Counted from the first letter of the stretch, positions 42,506 to 51,706 are shown. The stretch: 64,000 bases of DNA from Paenibacillus aquistagni (GCF_900177815.1 NZ_FXAZ01000001.1:1364001-1428000), one strand, 5' to 3'. Notes: generated from the letters alone by a model not told the origin. Numbers and translations are program-made.

Positions 42506-43315
42506 TTAATCGCTTTCTACCAGGCGGTTTGCTTCATTAATGAACTCATCGAGCTTGCCTTCATTCTTCAAGCGCTCAATTGTCTTGTCAATTGCGGCTT
42601 GAAGCTTCGGACTATTCTTGGCTACCCCTGCAACATAGCCTTCACTAGCAGGCTCAAGCTGAATTGGAGCAATGACTACATTCGAATTGTTGCTTGCATA
42701 GGCTTGTGCGACTGGAAGCTCTACAAGAACAGCTCCAGCACGATTGCTCTCCAATGCCTGCACGAGATCTCCAACCTTGTCTAGCTGCATCAGCTGCTCT
42801 TTATCATTGAACGCTGGAATCTGAGTGGCGACGTCAACGAAGGTTGAACCGGTTTGTACCCCGATGGTCAGTCCTTTAAGATCGTCTGCCGACTTGAACT
42901 TATCCGCATCATCCTTCTTTACCAATACACCAGCTACAGCCGTGTAGTAGGTTTTGGAGAATAGCATCGCTTTCTCACGCTCAGGTGTAGGGTCCATTGC
43001 CGCCATGGCAAAGTCCGCTTTGCCTGTCGCAACACTCTCTACAACCGCAGAGAAGCTCATATCTTTAATCTCGAGCTCAACACCAAGATCCTTAGCAATC
43101 TCTTCGGCGATCATAATGTCGTAGCCCACGATCTTGTCTTTTCCGTCAATGTCTTTGTGGAATTCAAATGGTGCATATTCTGCATTGGTCGCAAGCACCA
43201 GCTTCTTCGCGCTTTGTGCTGCATCATAACGATCTTCTTTAGCGCCACAACCGACTAATAAAGCCATAAGGAGCATAGATACTGTTGCCATTTTGAATAC
43301 TTTACTTTTTTTCAT
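42506..43315 (-). CDS. polar amino acid ABC transporter, substrate-binding lipoprotein
   Basis: About 269 residues with lipobox LLVGC, Cys23, so anchored outside the membrane. The SBP family 3 signature is GKDKIVGYDIMIAEEIAKDL near 68-87, and AMAAMDPTPEREKAMLFSK contains the ligand pocket. First gene of the importer operon. The ATG at 43315 is chosen because the lipoprotein signal begins there; the frame runs to 43399. Confidence 0.91.
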   Translation of the reverse strand: MKKSKVFKMATVSMLLMALLVGCGAKEDRYDAAQSAKKLVLATNAEYAPFEFHKDIDGKDKIVGYDIMIAEEIAKDLGVELEIKDMSFSAVVESVATGKADFAMAAMDPTPEREKAMLFSKTYYTAVAGVLVKKDDADKFKSADDLKGLTIGVQTGSTFVDVATQIPAFNDKEQLMQLDKVGDLVQALESNRAGAVLVELPVAQAYASNNSNVVIAPIQLEPASEGYVAGVAKNSPKLQAAIDKTIERLKNEGKLDEFINEANRLVESD

Positions 43316-43968
43316 TGAAGTAACCCCACTTCTATCTATTTGTCTGTACCAGATAATATTAGTGTTCAGCATGTCTGGTGGAATGACCTCATTATACATA
43401 CTTATGCATACTTATACAATACTTTTTCTAAAAAATATTTTTGACATAATATGAAGGGTAGAGGAGTCAACATTATTTTTACCATCGTTCAATCATAACG
43501 ATAATGTTTAAGATTCCCTAATCCGGCTGCAGTCATCCCGCCTCAACAATGACAGACCCGCAGGATGCCTCGCATGTATAACAAGCTGGGAATTGCAGTG
43601 CTTTCCATAATAGCAAGCGATCTCCACCTAGCATAAGAACCATTCCGCTCGATGTGCATTTAACCTATCTAACCCGTTTGTTCCAGTTCAGGATCATTTC
43701 GGATATGCATGATTGTTCATTTGCTATTTTGGTAATTTATGTTTCTTTTAGCTATCGAGATTGCTGCAGATTAACAGCACATCTATAAGCTTCTCTCTAT
43801 TCGTTTTTCACAAAATGTATATTTATGTATATCCATGCAACGATCCTGCTTAAACACAGCACACTTATTTCATATATATGAATGTTCTGGAATGTGAATA
43901 CATGAATGGGCCTTGAACTCTCATTCTCTAACGACTTACACTTGTCTTCTTAAATCAGAGCCTACACA
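43316..43968. other. long intergenic region without a supported gene
   Basis: About 650 bp before the binding-protein gene. It is AT-rich near 43390-43500 with a repeated CATACTTAT-type stretch at 43397-43416 and probably contains the importer's promoter. No riboswitch, T-box or coding frame could be supported. Confidence 0.4.
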
Positions 43969-44000
43969 AAAATAGAGCTATGGAATCTGCCCATAGCTCT
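43969..44000 (-). terminator. terminator of the SufR-like regulator gene
   Basis: AGAGCTATGG (43974-43983) pairs with CCATAGCTCT (43991-44000); TATTTTTG follows on the minus strand. About 30 bp after the stop. Confidence 0.85.
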
Positions 44001-44030
44001 AACGCTCGCCTTCTTGTCTCCATTCGATTA

Positions 44031-44699
44031 TCAATCACGGCCTATTGGGGGAGTAATCACATAGACACACCGGATATCCCCTTCAAGGATATGTTCACTT
44101 CTCGTGATCTCCAAGTCAGCACCCAATACCTGCTTAAACATCTCGACTTCCTTCTTGCATAAGCCAGAGCATGCTCGCGCCGCTTCACAGATCGGACAGT
44201 GCTTCTCGACAAAGGAATAGGATCCATCTTCATTCTCGATAATTTCCGCCATGTAGCCCTCAGCGGTTCGAGAAGCCGCAAAAGCATTCAATCTTTCCTT
44301 CAAAGTCAGGTCCTTTGACACTTTGCTTTGATATTCCATAATTTGATTGCGATTGCGGATGTCGAGCATTCGATCAAGCCCATCCTCGCCAAATGCTTCC
44401 TTCATGGACTCGATCAAACTGATCGTAAGATCTGCATAGCCATCAGGGAACAGTCGATTCGCCTCTGATGTAAGCGCCCACATTTTTGCTGGACGTCCCA
44501 TTGATCTAGGCTCTTCTGAGAACGATACCAACCCTTCCTCCTGTAAACGATACAGATGCTGCCGAACCGCCATAGCGGTGACATGAAGCTCATTGGCCAA
44601 GTGCAAAGCATCCATCGCGCCATGATGCTTCAACAGCTTCACAATGCTTCTTCTCGTTCGCTCCGCCCCAAGCTTCGCTTGTGAACGCTCCTTTTTCAT
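44031..44699 (-). CDS. SufR-like winged-helix regulator with Cys-rich metal or Fe-S site
   Basis: A 222-residue regulator. The N-terminal winged helix (LLKHHGAMDALHLANELHVT then AVRQHLYRLQEEGLV) is of the DeoR/ArsR-like type. The C-terminal part has HCPICEAARACSGLCKKEVE, i.e. Cys at CxxC, then two more Cys, plus EGDIRCVY near the end; this arrangement is that of SufR-family regulators, which bind a [4Fe-4S] cluster. It diverges from an MFS exporter gene and their promoters share one palindrome, so it probably represses both in response to a redox or metal signal. Confidence 0.82.
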   Translation of the reverse strand: MKKERSQAKLGAERTRRSIVKLLKHHGAMDALHLANELHVTAMAVRQHLYRLQEEGLVSFSEEPRSMGRPAKMWALTSEANRLFPDGYADLTISLIESMKEAFGEDGLDRMLDIRNRNQIMEYQSKVSKDLTLKERLNAFAASRTAEGYMAEIIENEDGSYSFVEKHCPICEAARACSGLCKKEVEMFKQVLGADLEITRSEHILEGDIRCVYVITPPIGRD

Positions 44700-44738
44700 G
44701 TCGCTTCCCCTTCATTTCTCAAAAGTATCTGTACTGAG

Positions 44739-44782
44739 ATTATAAAGATAAATCTTGACAAAGTCAAAATGACTGGTATATT
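44739..44782. promoter_or_regulatory. back-to-back divergent promoters sharing a palindrome
   Basis: Plus strand: TTGACA (44755-44760), 16 bp, TATATT (44777-44782), toward the MFS gene. Minus strand: TTGACT (44767-44762), 17 bp, TATAAT (44744-44739), toward the SufR-like gene. The two -35 boxes form the palindrome TTGAC-AAA-GTCAA (44755-44767). A GTCA-AAA-TGAC dyad overlaps at 44763-44773. Confidence 0.8.
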
Positions 44783-44790
44783 TTGTTTCT

Positions 44791-44823
44791 AAAGATCTTT
44801 ATTTATAAAGTATCCGGATACTT
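44791..44823. promoter_or_regulatory. two perfect palindromes downstream of the MFS promoter
   Basis: AAAGATCTTT (44791-44800) and AAGTATCCGGATACTT (44808-44823) lie just after the predicted transcript start and before the MFS gene. Likely operators; the binding protein is unknown. Confidence 0.6.
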
Positions 44824-44859
44824 CGTTTTACATTAAACCCATGATGGAAGGTGAAACGA

Positions 44860-46257
44860 TTGGCCTCTCAAAGCATTTTTGCACCACGCTATCTCGCGCT
44901 GTCCATTGGCATCATCCTTGCTGCCATGACGATTGGCTTCGAAGGATTGGCCGTGACGACGGTTGCTCCTGCCATTGCTGGTGATTTACAAGGCATTCAT
45001 TTGTTTGGCTGGATTTTCAGCGCTTATTTGCTCGCGCAAATTGTTGGCACGTTAGTTATCGGTCGGCAAATCGATCGAAAAGGACCCGCATTGCTCTTCA
45101 CCATTGCCATTATCCTATTCGCTGTCGGTTTGATTATCGCTGCGATTGCAAGCAATATGTACGTGCTCATTGCTTCTCGCGCCCTGCAAGGCTTTGGGGC
45201 TGGAGCTATGTATACCTGTATCTATACCGCCATCTCGCTCAGTTATCCTGATGCGCTTCGAGCAAAGATTCTGGGTGCGCTAGGCACGGCTTATGTGCTC
45301 CCTTCTATGCTTGGCCCTTACGTGGCAGGCCTCATCGCTTCTCAGTGGTCATGGCGATTTGTCTTCTGGGGTGTTCTTCCCTTCTTGCTCCTTGCCGTCC
45401 TGCTAAGTCTGCCTGTATTCCGCAAATTGAAAATGCCTGATGTTGTGGAGAAAAAGGAAGCAGGCGTCATCGGGATGTCTGTAGTGCTTGCTGTTGGGAC
45501 AGGAATATTCTTAAGCGGCCTTGGGATGCTGCCGAAGATGCTTGGCGCAGTTCTCCTCCTGATCGGATTGCTGTTAATGGCCCAACCGCTCCGCAAGCTC
45601 CTGCCCAAAGGCACCATGGTATTCCGCCCTGGCTTATCCTCCCTTATCGCTTCCCGTGGCCTTTTCTTCGCCGCTTATGTGTGCACACAGAATTTCTTGG
45701 TGCTAGCACTGACCGATACGAAAGGATTGGCTGCTGACCACGCGGGCCTTGTTGTCGCCAGCGCTGCGCTTAGCTGGTGCATTGTCGCCATTTTACAGGC
45801 AAGATGGGATGCGGCAGATCAAGGGCGCGGCCGCAATAAGCGCATTATCGCAGGCATTATGCTGATGCTGCTTGGTATAGGCATTATGGTCTTCGTGCCT
45901 ACGCTTAACGTTGTGCTCGCGGTCATTGGAGAGATCATTGCCGGCATCGGCATCGGCCTAGCCCATACCACAAGCGGAACCGTTGCTTTTTCCTTAGCGA
46001 AGGAAGGCGAAGCCGGCCAAGTATCCGGCAGCTTGCAGTTTGCTGATTCCTTCACGCCTGGCGTTGCTATTGGTATTGGCGGCGCGATTATTGCAATCAG
46101 TCAGACGGCTGCCATATCAATGGAAGCGGCGATTACGCTAGCCATGGTATTTAACATCGTACTCGTGCTGCTCAGCTTGCTCGCAAGCTCAAGAACCAAG
46201 CTAGCCCAGTCTTCTAGCCAAGAGCCGCAAGCTGGGACTGTGCGAAATGAGATCTAG
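44860..46257 (+). CDS. MFS transporter, drug exporter type
   Basis: About 465 residues with roughly 14 membrane helices. The motif RQIDRKGPALLF after helix 2 and ALQGFGAGAMYTCIYTAISL in helix 5 resemble motif A and motif C of DHA2-like proton antiporters. The start is taken as TTG at 44860 with GGAAGG 8 nt upstream; a GTG at 44851 is in frame but touches that site. It diverges from a SufR-like regulator. The exported compound is not predictable. Confidence 0.88.
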   Translation: MASQSIFAPRYLALSIGIILAAMTIGFEGLAVTTVAPAIAGDLQGIHLFGWIFSAYLLAQIVGTLVIGRQIDRKGPALLFTIAIILFAVGLIIAAIASNMYVLIASRALQGFGAGAMYTCIYTAISLSYPDALRAKILGALGTAYVLPSMLGPYVAGLIASQWSWRFVFWGVLPFLLLAVLLSLPVFRKLKMPDVVEKKEAGVIGMSVVLAVGTGIFLSGLGMLPKMLGAVLLLIGLLLMAQPLRKLLPKGTMVFRPGLSSLIASRGLFFAAYVCTQNFLVLALTDTKGLAADHAGLVVASAALSWCIVAILQARWDAADQGRGRNKRIIAGIMLMLLGIGIMVFVPTLNVVLAVIGEIIAGIGIGLAHTTSGTVAFSLAKEGEAGQVSGSLQFADSFTPGVAIGIGGAIIAISQTAAISMEAAITLAMVFNIVLVLLSLLASSRTKLAQSSSQEPQAGTVRNEI

Positions 46258-46358
46258 CCATGCTAACATAAGCGCGACTGTGCTGCTTATATGAGAGATG
46301 TCTATCGCGGCCATTCAAAGAGATACGACAGCCCTTAGAGGCAGATTGGAATGCTTTC

Positions 46359-46410
46359 CTAATTGAATACTGGTTTGCGTTCTACGACGCAACTTATACA
46401 TTCAATTAGG
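46359..46410 (+). repeat. nested inverted repeat after the MFS gene
   Basis: CCTAATTGAAT (46359-46369) pairs perfectly with ATTCAATTAGG (46400-46410), enclosing a second stem TTGCGT/ACGCAA. No T-run follows directly. It may end the MFS transcript together with the next hairpin or be a separate structured element. Confidence 0.5.
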
Positions 46411-46412
46411 GC

Positions 46413-46450
46413 AAAAAAAGCTGACGTCGGTTGCGAACCAACGTCAGCTT
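46413..46450. terminator. terminator of the two-component operon
   Basis: AAGCTGACGT (46418-46427) and ACGTCAGCTT (46441-46450) with inner GGTT/AACC pairs; seven T residues follow on the minus strand. It also faces the end of the MFS gene. Confidence 0.88.
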
Positions 46451-46543
46451 GCATTTCTTTTATAACATTCTTGGCACACAGATTATTACACATTATTCAA
46501 TATCCTTAGCTCATAGATCACCGAGATCAAGCTTCCCTGCAGA

Positions 46544-47995
46544 CTAGGCTTCTTCGAGATCAGCTTTGCGAATCGGCAATTGGACCATCGCAGTAGTTCC
46601 CTGCTGCGATTCACTATGCAAGGAGAGCTCTCCTTCGTGAGCCTTCACGATCTCATCGCTAATCGCAAGCCCTAAGCCTGTACCGCCGCGGTCTGGATTG
46701 ACTTGATAGAACTTGTCCATGACCTTCGTCAAGTCATCCTCGTTAATCCCAATTCCCTGATCAATGACCTTGACGATACAACTGCAATCACCAGTGCTGA
46801 GCTCTACTCGTATGGTGGAATGCAGCGGCGAGAACTTAATCGCATTATCGATCAGGTTCAAGAACACCTGCTTCAGGCGATTCTCGTCGCCTGTTGTCGT
46901 CAGCTGGCCATGCGCATCTTCAGCAATATCTAATTGAAGCTCAATTTGCTTCTGATCCGCCTTCGATTTCACTTGGAAGATCGTCTCCTCAAGTAAACTC
47001 TCAAGATCAACAGATTCCTTATGAAGCTGAATCCGGTTCTGCTTCAATCTAGAGAAATCAAGCAGTTCCTCAACGAGTCCAATCAATCGATCCGTTTCTT
47101 TTGTAATGATGTTCAATCCTAATTTTGTCTCCTCAGGATCGTCCATATTGCCTGACAAGAGTGTCTCGCTCCATCCTTTTATCCCAGTCAATGGCGTTCT
47201 CAGCTCATGCGAGATGGAGGAGATAAAGTCATCTTTCATTTGATTGCTTCGCACAATCTCCTGCGCCATGAAGTTAAGCGTCTTCGCAAGCTCTCCCAAC
47301 TCATAGCGATACTCCTCCGTGACCCTGACGTCAAACCTGCCTTTCGCCATCTGCGCAGATGCCACCGTAATATCATTAATCGGCTTTACGATCGAGTTGG
47401 CCAGCCCAATACTAATAATAAGTACCAATACAAGCACCGAGCCCGAGATGACAAAAGAAAGCAGGACCGTGCTCGTCAGCTTCTGATTCACATTGTCAAG
47501 CGAGGTGACCAAGCGGAGCACATATCTTACGTCCCCTTTGGCAAGCAGCGGCGACGAGACGGCCATCACCATCTCGCCCGTCTCCGGCATCTTGCCCACC
47601 CACCTTGACATCTTCATCTCATTTACCGCTATGATGACATCAGAAGTTCGGATCGGATCCTTTACCTGAAAGCCTGTATGAGAGATGAGCACATCGCCTT
47701 TCTTATCGAGAATCTGCACCTCAGCATTATCGAGCTGAAAGATATTAAGCAGCTCTGGCAGCAAGGAGCGATCATTGTCGTTGTACAGGACACTAACATA
47801 ACGCTGATAATAAGACGCGGTTGCAGAAGCATGCGATCTTAAATGGTTGTAGACCGAGTCATAATAGTAGGTGCGGATCGCAAGCATAAAGATAACTTCA
47901 AGAATGAGCATCGTCAAAAACACAACGATGAAGTAGTGCATGACGACGGAGCGTCGTATACCTGGTTTTAAAATTAGGAAACGGTTCCCTTCCAT
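46544..47995 (-). CDS. membrane sensor histidine kinase
   Basis: A 483-residue kinase. Membrane helices at about 20-40 and 178-200 bracket a ~135-residue extracellular sensor of PAS/Cache-like size. HAMP covers 200-253 (ANSIVKPINDI), His263 in SSISHELRTPLTG is phosphorylated, and the ATPase domain has DNAIKFSP (N), DQGIGI (G1) and GGTGLGLAI (G2). It partners the response regulator whose gene overlaps its start by 22 bases, and the upstream VCBS lipoprotein may supply or modify the signal. Resembles PhoR/ResE-type kinases. Confidence 0.92.
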   Translation of the reverse strand: MEGNRFLILKPGIRRSVVMHYFIVVFLTMLILEVIFMLAIRTYYYDSVYNHLRSHASATASYYQRYVSVLYNDNDRSLLPELLNIFQLDNAEVQILDKKGDVLISHTGFQVKDPIRTSDVIIAVNEMKMSRWVGKMPETGEMVMAVSSPLLAKGDVRYVLRLVTSLDNVNQKLTSTVLLSFVISGSVLVLVLIISIGLANSIVKPINDITVASAQMAKGRFDVRVTEEYRYELGELAKTLNFMAQEIVRSNQMKDDFISSISHELRTPLTGIKGWSETLLSGNMDDPEETKLGLNIITKETDRLIGLVEELLDFSRLKQNRIQLHKESVDLESLLEETIFQVKSKADQKQIELQLDIAEDAHGQLTTTGDENRLKQVFLNLIDNAIKFSPLHSTIRVELSTGDCSCIVKVIDQGIGINEDDLTKVMDKFYQVNPDRGGTGLGLAISDEIVKAHEGELSLHSESQQGTTAMVQLPIRKADLEEA

Positions 47996-48672
47996 TTATA
48001 TCCATGTCCCCAAACTGTTTCAATGTATTTCGGGGATGAGGGTTCATCCTCGATCTTTTGTCTTAATCGTCGTACATTCACATCCACAATCTTCGGATCA
48101 CCCATGTATTCTTTACCCCACACATGATCAAGCAGGACATCTCGGCTTAAGGTGACCTCCTCTTTCTCCATGAAATATTGGATCAAGGAGAACTCCGTTG
48201 GCGTAAGATCAATCGCCTCGTCATCCTTCATGAATCGCTTCGCAATCAGATCAAGCGTAAACGGCCCTGAATGGTATACAACCTTCTGAGAAGCCTGGTG
48301 GTAAGAATGGACTCGGCGCAGCAAGGACTGGATTCTGGCTACCAGCTCTGTCGGGCTAAACGGCTTGCTCACATGATCATCCGCCCCCACAGAGAGCGCA
48401 TATACCTTGTCTTGCTCCTGAACCTTAGCCGTTAAGAAAATGATGCCTAAGCGCTCATTGATCTCCCTTACTCTGCGGCATACTTCAAATCCGTCTATGC
48501 CTGGCACCATGACATCAAGCAGCGCAATATCAATCGTCTGGTCGCTAAGCAGCTTGTCCAGTGCTTCATTGCCGTTTGATGCTTCCACGACTTCGAAGCC
48601 ATTGCGCTTTAGATTGATTACGATAAAGCTGCGAATGGATTCCTCATCCTCTAAGATCAATATTTTCGTCAT
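47974..48672 (-). CDS. OmpR/PhoB family response regulator
   Basis: A 232-residue DNA-binding regulator. The receiver has EDEE at 8-11, Asp53 (LLDVMVPGIDG) as phosphoacceptor, Thr in FLTAK and Lys in HVSKPFSP. The C-terminal winged helix ends RRLRQKIEDEPSSPKYIETV WGHGYKW, typical of OmpR/PhoB proteins. Its gene lies between a lipoprotein gene (34 bp upstream) and the kinase gene (overlapping), one operon. Targets not evident. Confidence 0.92.
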   Translation of the reverse strand: MTKILILEDEESIRSFIVINLKRNGFEVVEASNGNEALDKLLSDQTIDIALLDVMVPGIDGFEVCRRVREINERLGIIFLTAKVQEQDKVYALSVGADDHVSKPFSPTELVARIQSLLRRVHSYHQASQKVVYHSGPFTLDLIAKRFMKDDEAIDLTPTEFSLIQYFMEKEEVTLSRDVLLDHVWGKEYMGDPKIVDVNVRRLRQKIEDEPSSPKYIETVWGHGYKWKGTVS

Positions 48673-48706
48673 CTATGCTCGTCCTCCCTTATGACTTGGT
48701 CGACTT

Positions 48707-50002
48707 CTACTCTGCCGTCTCCGAATCCTGTTCCAGCTCTGGCAGCTTCAAGGAACCGTCATTAAGCTTCAGTGGCTCCTTGCTCAATATTCCAATCACC
48801 TCTTCGCCATAAGCAGCGAGGTAGGTCCATTTGTTCTTGTAACGTTCCCAATTCTCTATACTGAAGAATTTGATCTCCGCTAGAGTCTCATTCGTCTGAT
48901 AATCAATAAATCGGATATATTCGTCCCGATCCGACTTCGTATCCACTGATACGCGGCCATACCAAGAAGTAGGAATCGTGAAGTGGAATCGATCCGAATA
49001 ATCGCGGTATTGCTTCTGCACAAGCTTAAGCTCGTTCTTGCCATCCCATTGGAAGTAATTTAAGAAGTAAGGGACCTCATATTCTCTGAATATATCCCAT
49101 CCCTGCGGTGTTTCATTTTTAACAAACTCTATAATACCATCATTATTAATGTCCGTACTGCTGTATGACTTGCTACGAATCGTATTCTCCATTGGCACAG
49201 CCTCAATGAATTGTCCATCAAGACACAACAAGCCTATGGAAGCATAATAATTCGCACCTACGGACAAATCGAGCACGAGTCCGCGCTTGTCCTTGCTTAT
49301 CAGCCCTGACACCATATTATATACGGCGTTCACCTCAACATCCATCTGGATTTCAGCTGTTTTCGTCAGCTTCTGGTCCATATACTGATATTGACTCAGT
49401 AAAGGCGGCTTTCCCTTATGATGGCTTACAATATAAAGCTCTTTCTTCGAATCGCCATCAAGATCATCAATGACAGCCTGTGAATAAGGCTGCTCGAAGA
49501 TCTTCTCAATACGATTGTTGACAAAGGAATAGACGACCATCCCCTTATTCAAGGAATCTCGATCCTGGCTGCCATAGCCGACAAGAAGATCCAACCGGTT
49601 ATCTCTCGTTAGATCCACTGTTTCGACATAATCCAGCCGAACACCGCCGCCCTCAAAGTCTGCGACCTTTTTCCATTCCTTGCCGTCGCTTTTTAGAATC
49701 ATGCCATGTAGCCTTACATCACTATCAGGTATCTCATAAAAGACGATGGCTTCTGCCTTCCCATCACCGTCAAGATCTGCCATTCTCACTGCACTGCCGT
49801 CTGTCGAGTTATTCGGTCGAACCTTCTCTCCGCCCTCTGGCAGTTGAGCATTAATGATACTCATCAGGTTCGCCTGCTCTTCAGGGAGCTTAGGTACACT
49901 CATTAACAGCTTCGGGTCTTGAACCCACTCACAACCATTGATGATGAACGTGCAGGCAAGAAGCAAGCAGATTGCGCTTCGTCTGAACCACGAGCGTCTC
50001 AA
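48707..50002 (-). CDS. lipoprotein with FG-GAP/VCBS-like Asp-rich repeats
   Basis: A 431-residue lipoprotein with lipobox IINGC at Cys24. The mature protein has at least four calcium-loop-like repeats: DLDGDGKAEAIV, DLTRDNRLDLLV, DLDGDSKKELYIV and DINNDGIIEFV, spaced about 50-100 residues, suggesting a beta-propeller outside the membrane. It is encoded first in the operon of a response regulator and histidine kinase, so a sensory accessory role is an inference. The start is TTG at 50002 with GAGGG upstream. Confidence 0.83.
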   Translation of the reverse strand: MRRSWFRRSAICLLLACTFIINGCEWVQDPKLLMSVPKLPEEQANLMSIINAQLPEGGEKVRPNNSTDGSAVRMADLDGDGKAEAIVFYEIPDSDVRLHGMILKSDGKEWKKVADFEGGGVRLDYVETVDLTRDNRLDLLVGYGSQDRDSLNKGMVVYSFVNNRIEKIFEQPYSQAVIDDLDGDSKKELYIVSHHKGKPPLLSQYQYMDQKLTKTAEIQMDVEVNAVYNMVSGLISKDKRGLVLDLSVGANYYASIGLLCLDGQFIEAVPMENTIRSKSYSSTDINNDGIIEFVKNETPQGWDIFREYEVPYFLNYFQWDGKNELKLVQKQYRDYSDRFHFTIPTSWYGRVSVDTKSDRDEYIRFIDYQTNETLAEIKFFSIENWERYKNKWTYLAAYGEEVIGILSKEPLKLNDGSLKLPELEQDSETAE

Positions 50003-50058
50003 TCACATCCCTCATTTCTTGTTCACGCTTTTTGTTGTTGTAGAACCTCTCTTATCAT

Positions 50059-50085
50059 AAAAAAAAAAGATCACCAATAGGTGAC
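50059..50085 (-). terminator. terminator of the DUF3298 gene
   Basis: TCACC (50071-50075) pairs with GGTGA (50080-50084) and ten T residues follow on the minus strand. Short stem but very long T-run. Confidence 0.72.
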
Positions 50086-50162
50086 AAACCCATTACAAAC
50101 AAGGCCCGGAAGAAGATGCCTGATGGATGAGGCTTAAGGATTCAGGCACCTTCACATCTTCC

Positions 50163-50783
50163 TTAATACCATAAGGTATCAATCGGACCATTCTCTTTCT
50201 TGATGCTCTCCAGATCGTAGATCGAAATCGGAAAGTATGGAAAGCCGTACACATATGGAAGCAGCTCATACAAATCAAAAAACAGCACCAAAGCCTTGTC
50301 TGTCAAATAAAAAGGCTGATCGGGCTTAATCTTCGTAAATGGCTCAAGTACAGGCAGATCCCTTTCCTTAATCTGTTTGGCTACCTGTTCGCTCAATTCA
50401 TCCACGTAAGACGCACCAGGCTTAAACAGATCCTTCAGTGTAATCAAGTTGCCTGTATTCGTATCAAAAGTAAGTCCCTCTTGATACGTCATACCATGTG
50501 CTGCCCCAAGCGTATACCCGTATACAATCAGCAGAATGCTAAGCAGCCCTCGCTCATTCAGCTTCACTTCATAGGTGCCCGTTACCTCAGTCTGATCGCC
50601 CTCACCATACCCCGTCTTCTTAATCAGCTCTACGGCATGATGATGAAGCGTGCGATTCATTCGTTCAGTGGCCTCTCTAGCGCCTGCTTGCTCCACCTGT
50701 GGTACAAACACTTCAAGCTTAGGCTTGCGAATAACCTTCGAATAAACGTGAACCGGTGCAGGGTGCAATGCCAATTCCATCAC
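50163..50783 (-). CDS. DUF3298/DUF4163 (RsiV-like) domain protein
   Basis: About 206 residues. GYTLGAAHGMTYQEGLTFDT followed by NTGNLITLKDLFKPG and the C-terminal PYVYGFPYFPISI match the DUF3298 domain seen in RsiV-type anti-sigma factors and in secreted proteins. There is no membrane helix or signal peptide, so unlike RsiV it is not anchored. No sigma factor adjoins it. The exact start is uncertain: GTG at 50783 and ATG at 50780 both sit very close to GAGG. Confidence 0.78.
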   Translation of the reverse strand: MMELALHPAPVHVYSKVIRKPKLEVFVPQVEQAGAREATERMNRTLHHHAVELIKKTGYGEGDQTEVTGTYEVKLNERGLLSILLIVYGYTLGAAHGMTYQEGLTFDTNTGNLITLKDLFKPGASYVDELSEQVAKQIKERDLPVLEPFTKIKPDQPFYLTDKALVLFFDLYELLPYVYGFPYFPISIYDLESIKKENGPIDTLWY

Positions 50784-50853
50784 CTCATTTTCGAGATTGC
50801 GTTATAGAATTAGCTTATGACTTCACCCTAGCATTCGTGACATTCGCCCGCGC

Positions 50854-51585
50854 TTACAGCTGAAGCATGCGCTTCTCACTTTGCAATAGCTTTCTGCCAT
50901 GAATATCAAGCTTAATATCGCCATCCGCAAGGCCAATAATGCGAGTACAGAAGCGCTCCGCCAGCTCGACTTGATGGAATACGGCAATGACCGTGCAGCG
51001 CTCTTTCTGACAGACTGATTGGAAGTTGCGCATAACATCCTCAGCGGCATGTGGGTCCAGACCAAGCACAGGCTCGTCTGCAAGAATGACCTTAGCGCCA
51101 TGCACAAGCGCGCGCGCAATCGCTACACGCTGCTTCTCGCCGCCGCTGAGCTGCCCTGTCTGCACCTTTGCTTTGTCCAGCAGTCCAAGCAATTCGAGCG
51201 TATCCATGGCACCCATGTAATCATCATTGCGAACCATGCCCGTCGCCATTCTCCACAGCGGAGTCTGGCTAGAGCGGCCGATCAGCACATTTTTGAAGGC
51301 TTTGCGATTCGGCGACAGTACAGGATTTTGCTCCAAGTAGGCGAATTCTCGTTTCACCTTATGCTTTAACAGCGCATTTTGCTTGATGACATCATTGCCA
51401 TCCACATAATAGGAGCCGCTTGTCCAGGACTCCTGCAGCGCAAGGCACTTCAAGAGAGTGGTCTTTCCAGAACCGCTTGCGCCGACCACGCCGATGAATT
51501 CTCCGTGATGAACCTCCATGCTGATGCCCTTCAGCACCTTAGTCTCTGGCGGATACTGCTTAACAAGACGATCTATCTTCAACAT
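50854..51585 (-). CDS. PhnC-like ABC transporter ATP-binding protein (orphan)
   Basis: A 243-residue ATPase: Walker A VGASGSGKTTLLK near 34-46, Q-loop LEQNPVLS, signature QLSGGEKQRVAIARAL, Walker B VILADEPVLGLDP, H-loop FHQVELA. The LKHKVKREFAYLEQN and RNVLIGR-type inserts resemble phosphonate ATPase PhnC. No PhnD or PhnE gene lies next to it, so it either serves a system elsewhere or is a leftover. Substrate is therefore unproven. Confidence 0.82.
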   Translation of the reverse strand: MLKIDRLVKQYPPETKVLKGISMEVHHGEFIGVVGASGSGKTTLLKCLALQESWTSGSYYVDGNDVIKQNALLKHKVKREFAYLEQNPVLSPNRKAFKNVLIGRSSQTPLWRMATGMVRNDDYMGAMDTLELLGLLDKAKVQTGQLSGGEKQRVAIARALVHGAKVILADEPVLGLDPHAAEDVMRNFQSVCQKERCTVIAVFHQVELAERFCTRIIGLADGDIKLDIHGRKLLQSEKRMLQL

Positions 51586-51706
51586 TAGATGATTGCGCTC
51601 CTCTCAGGACGTTCTGCTATAGTCTATAGGTATTATTGTAAGAAAAAGATGGGGCGGTGTCCATGGAAGGTTGGTGAAAGGCTCTGTGCCGGTATCTCGT
51701 GTGATA

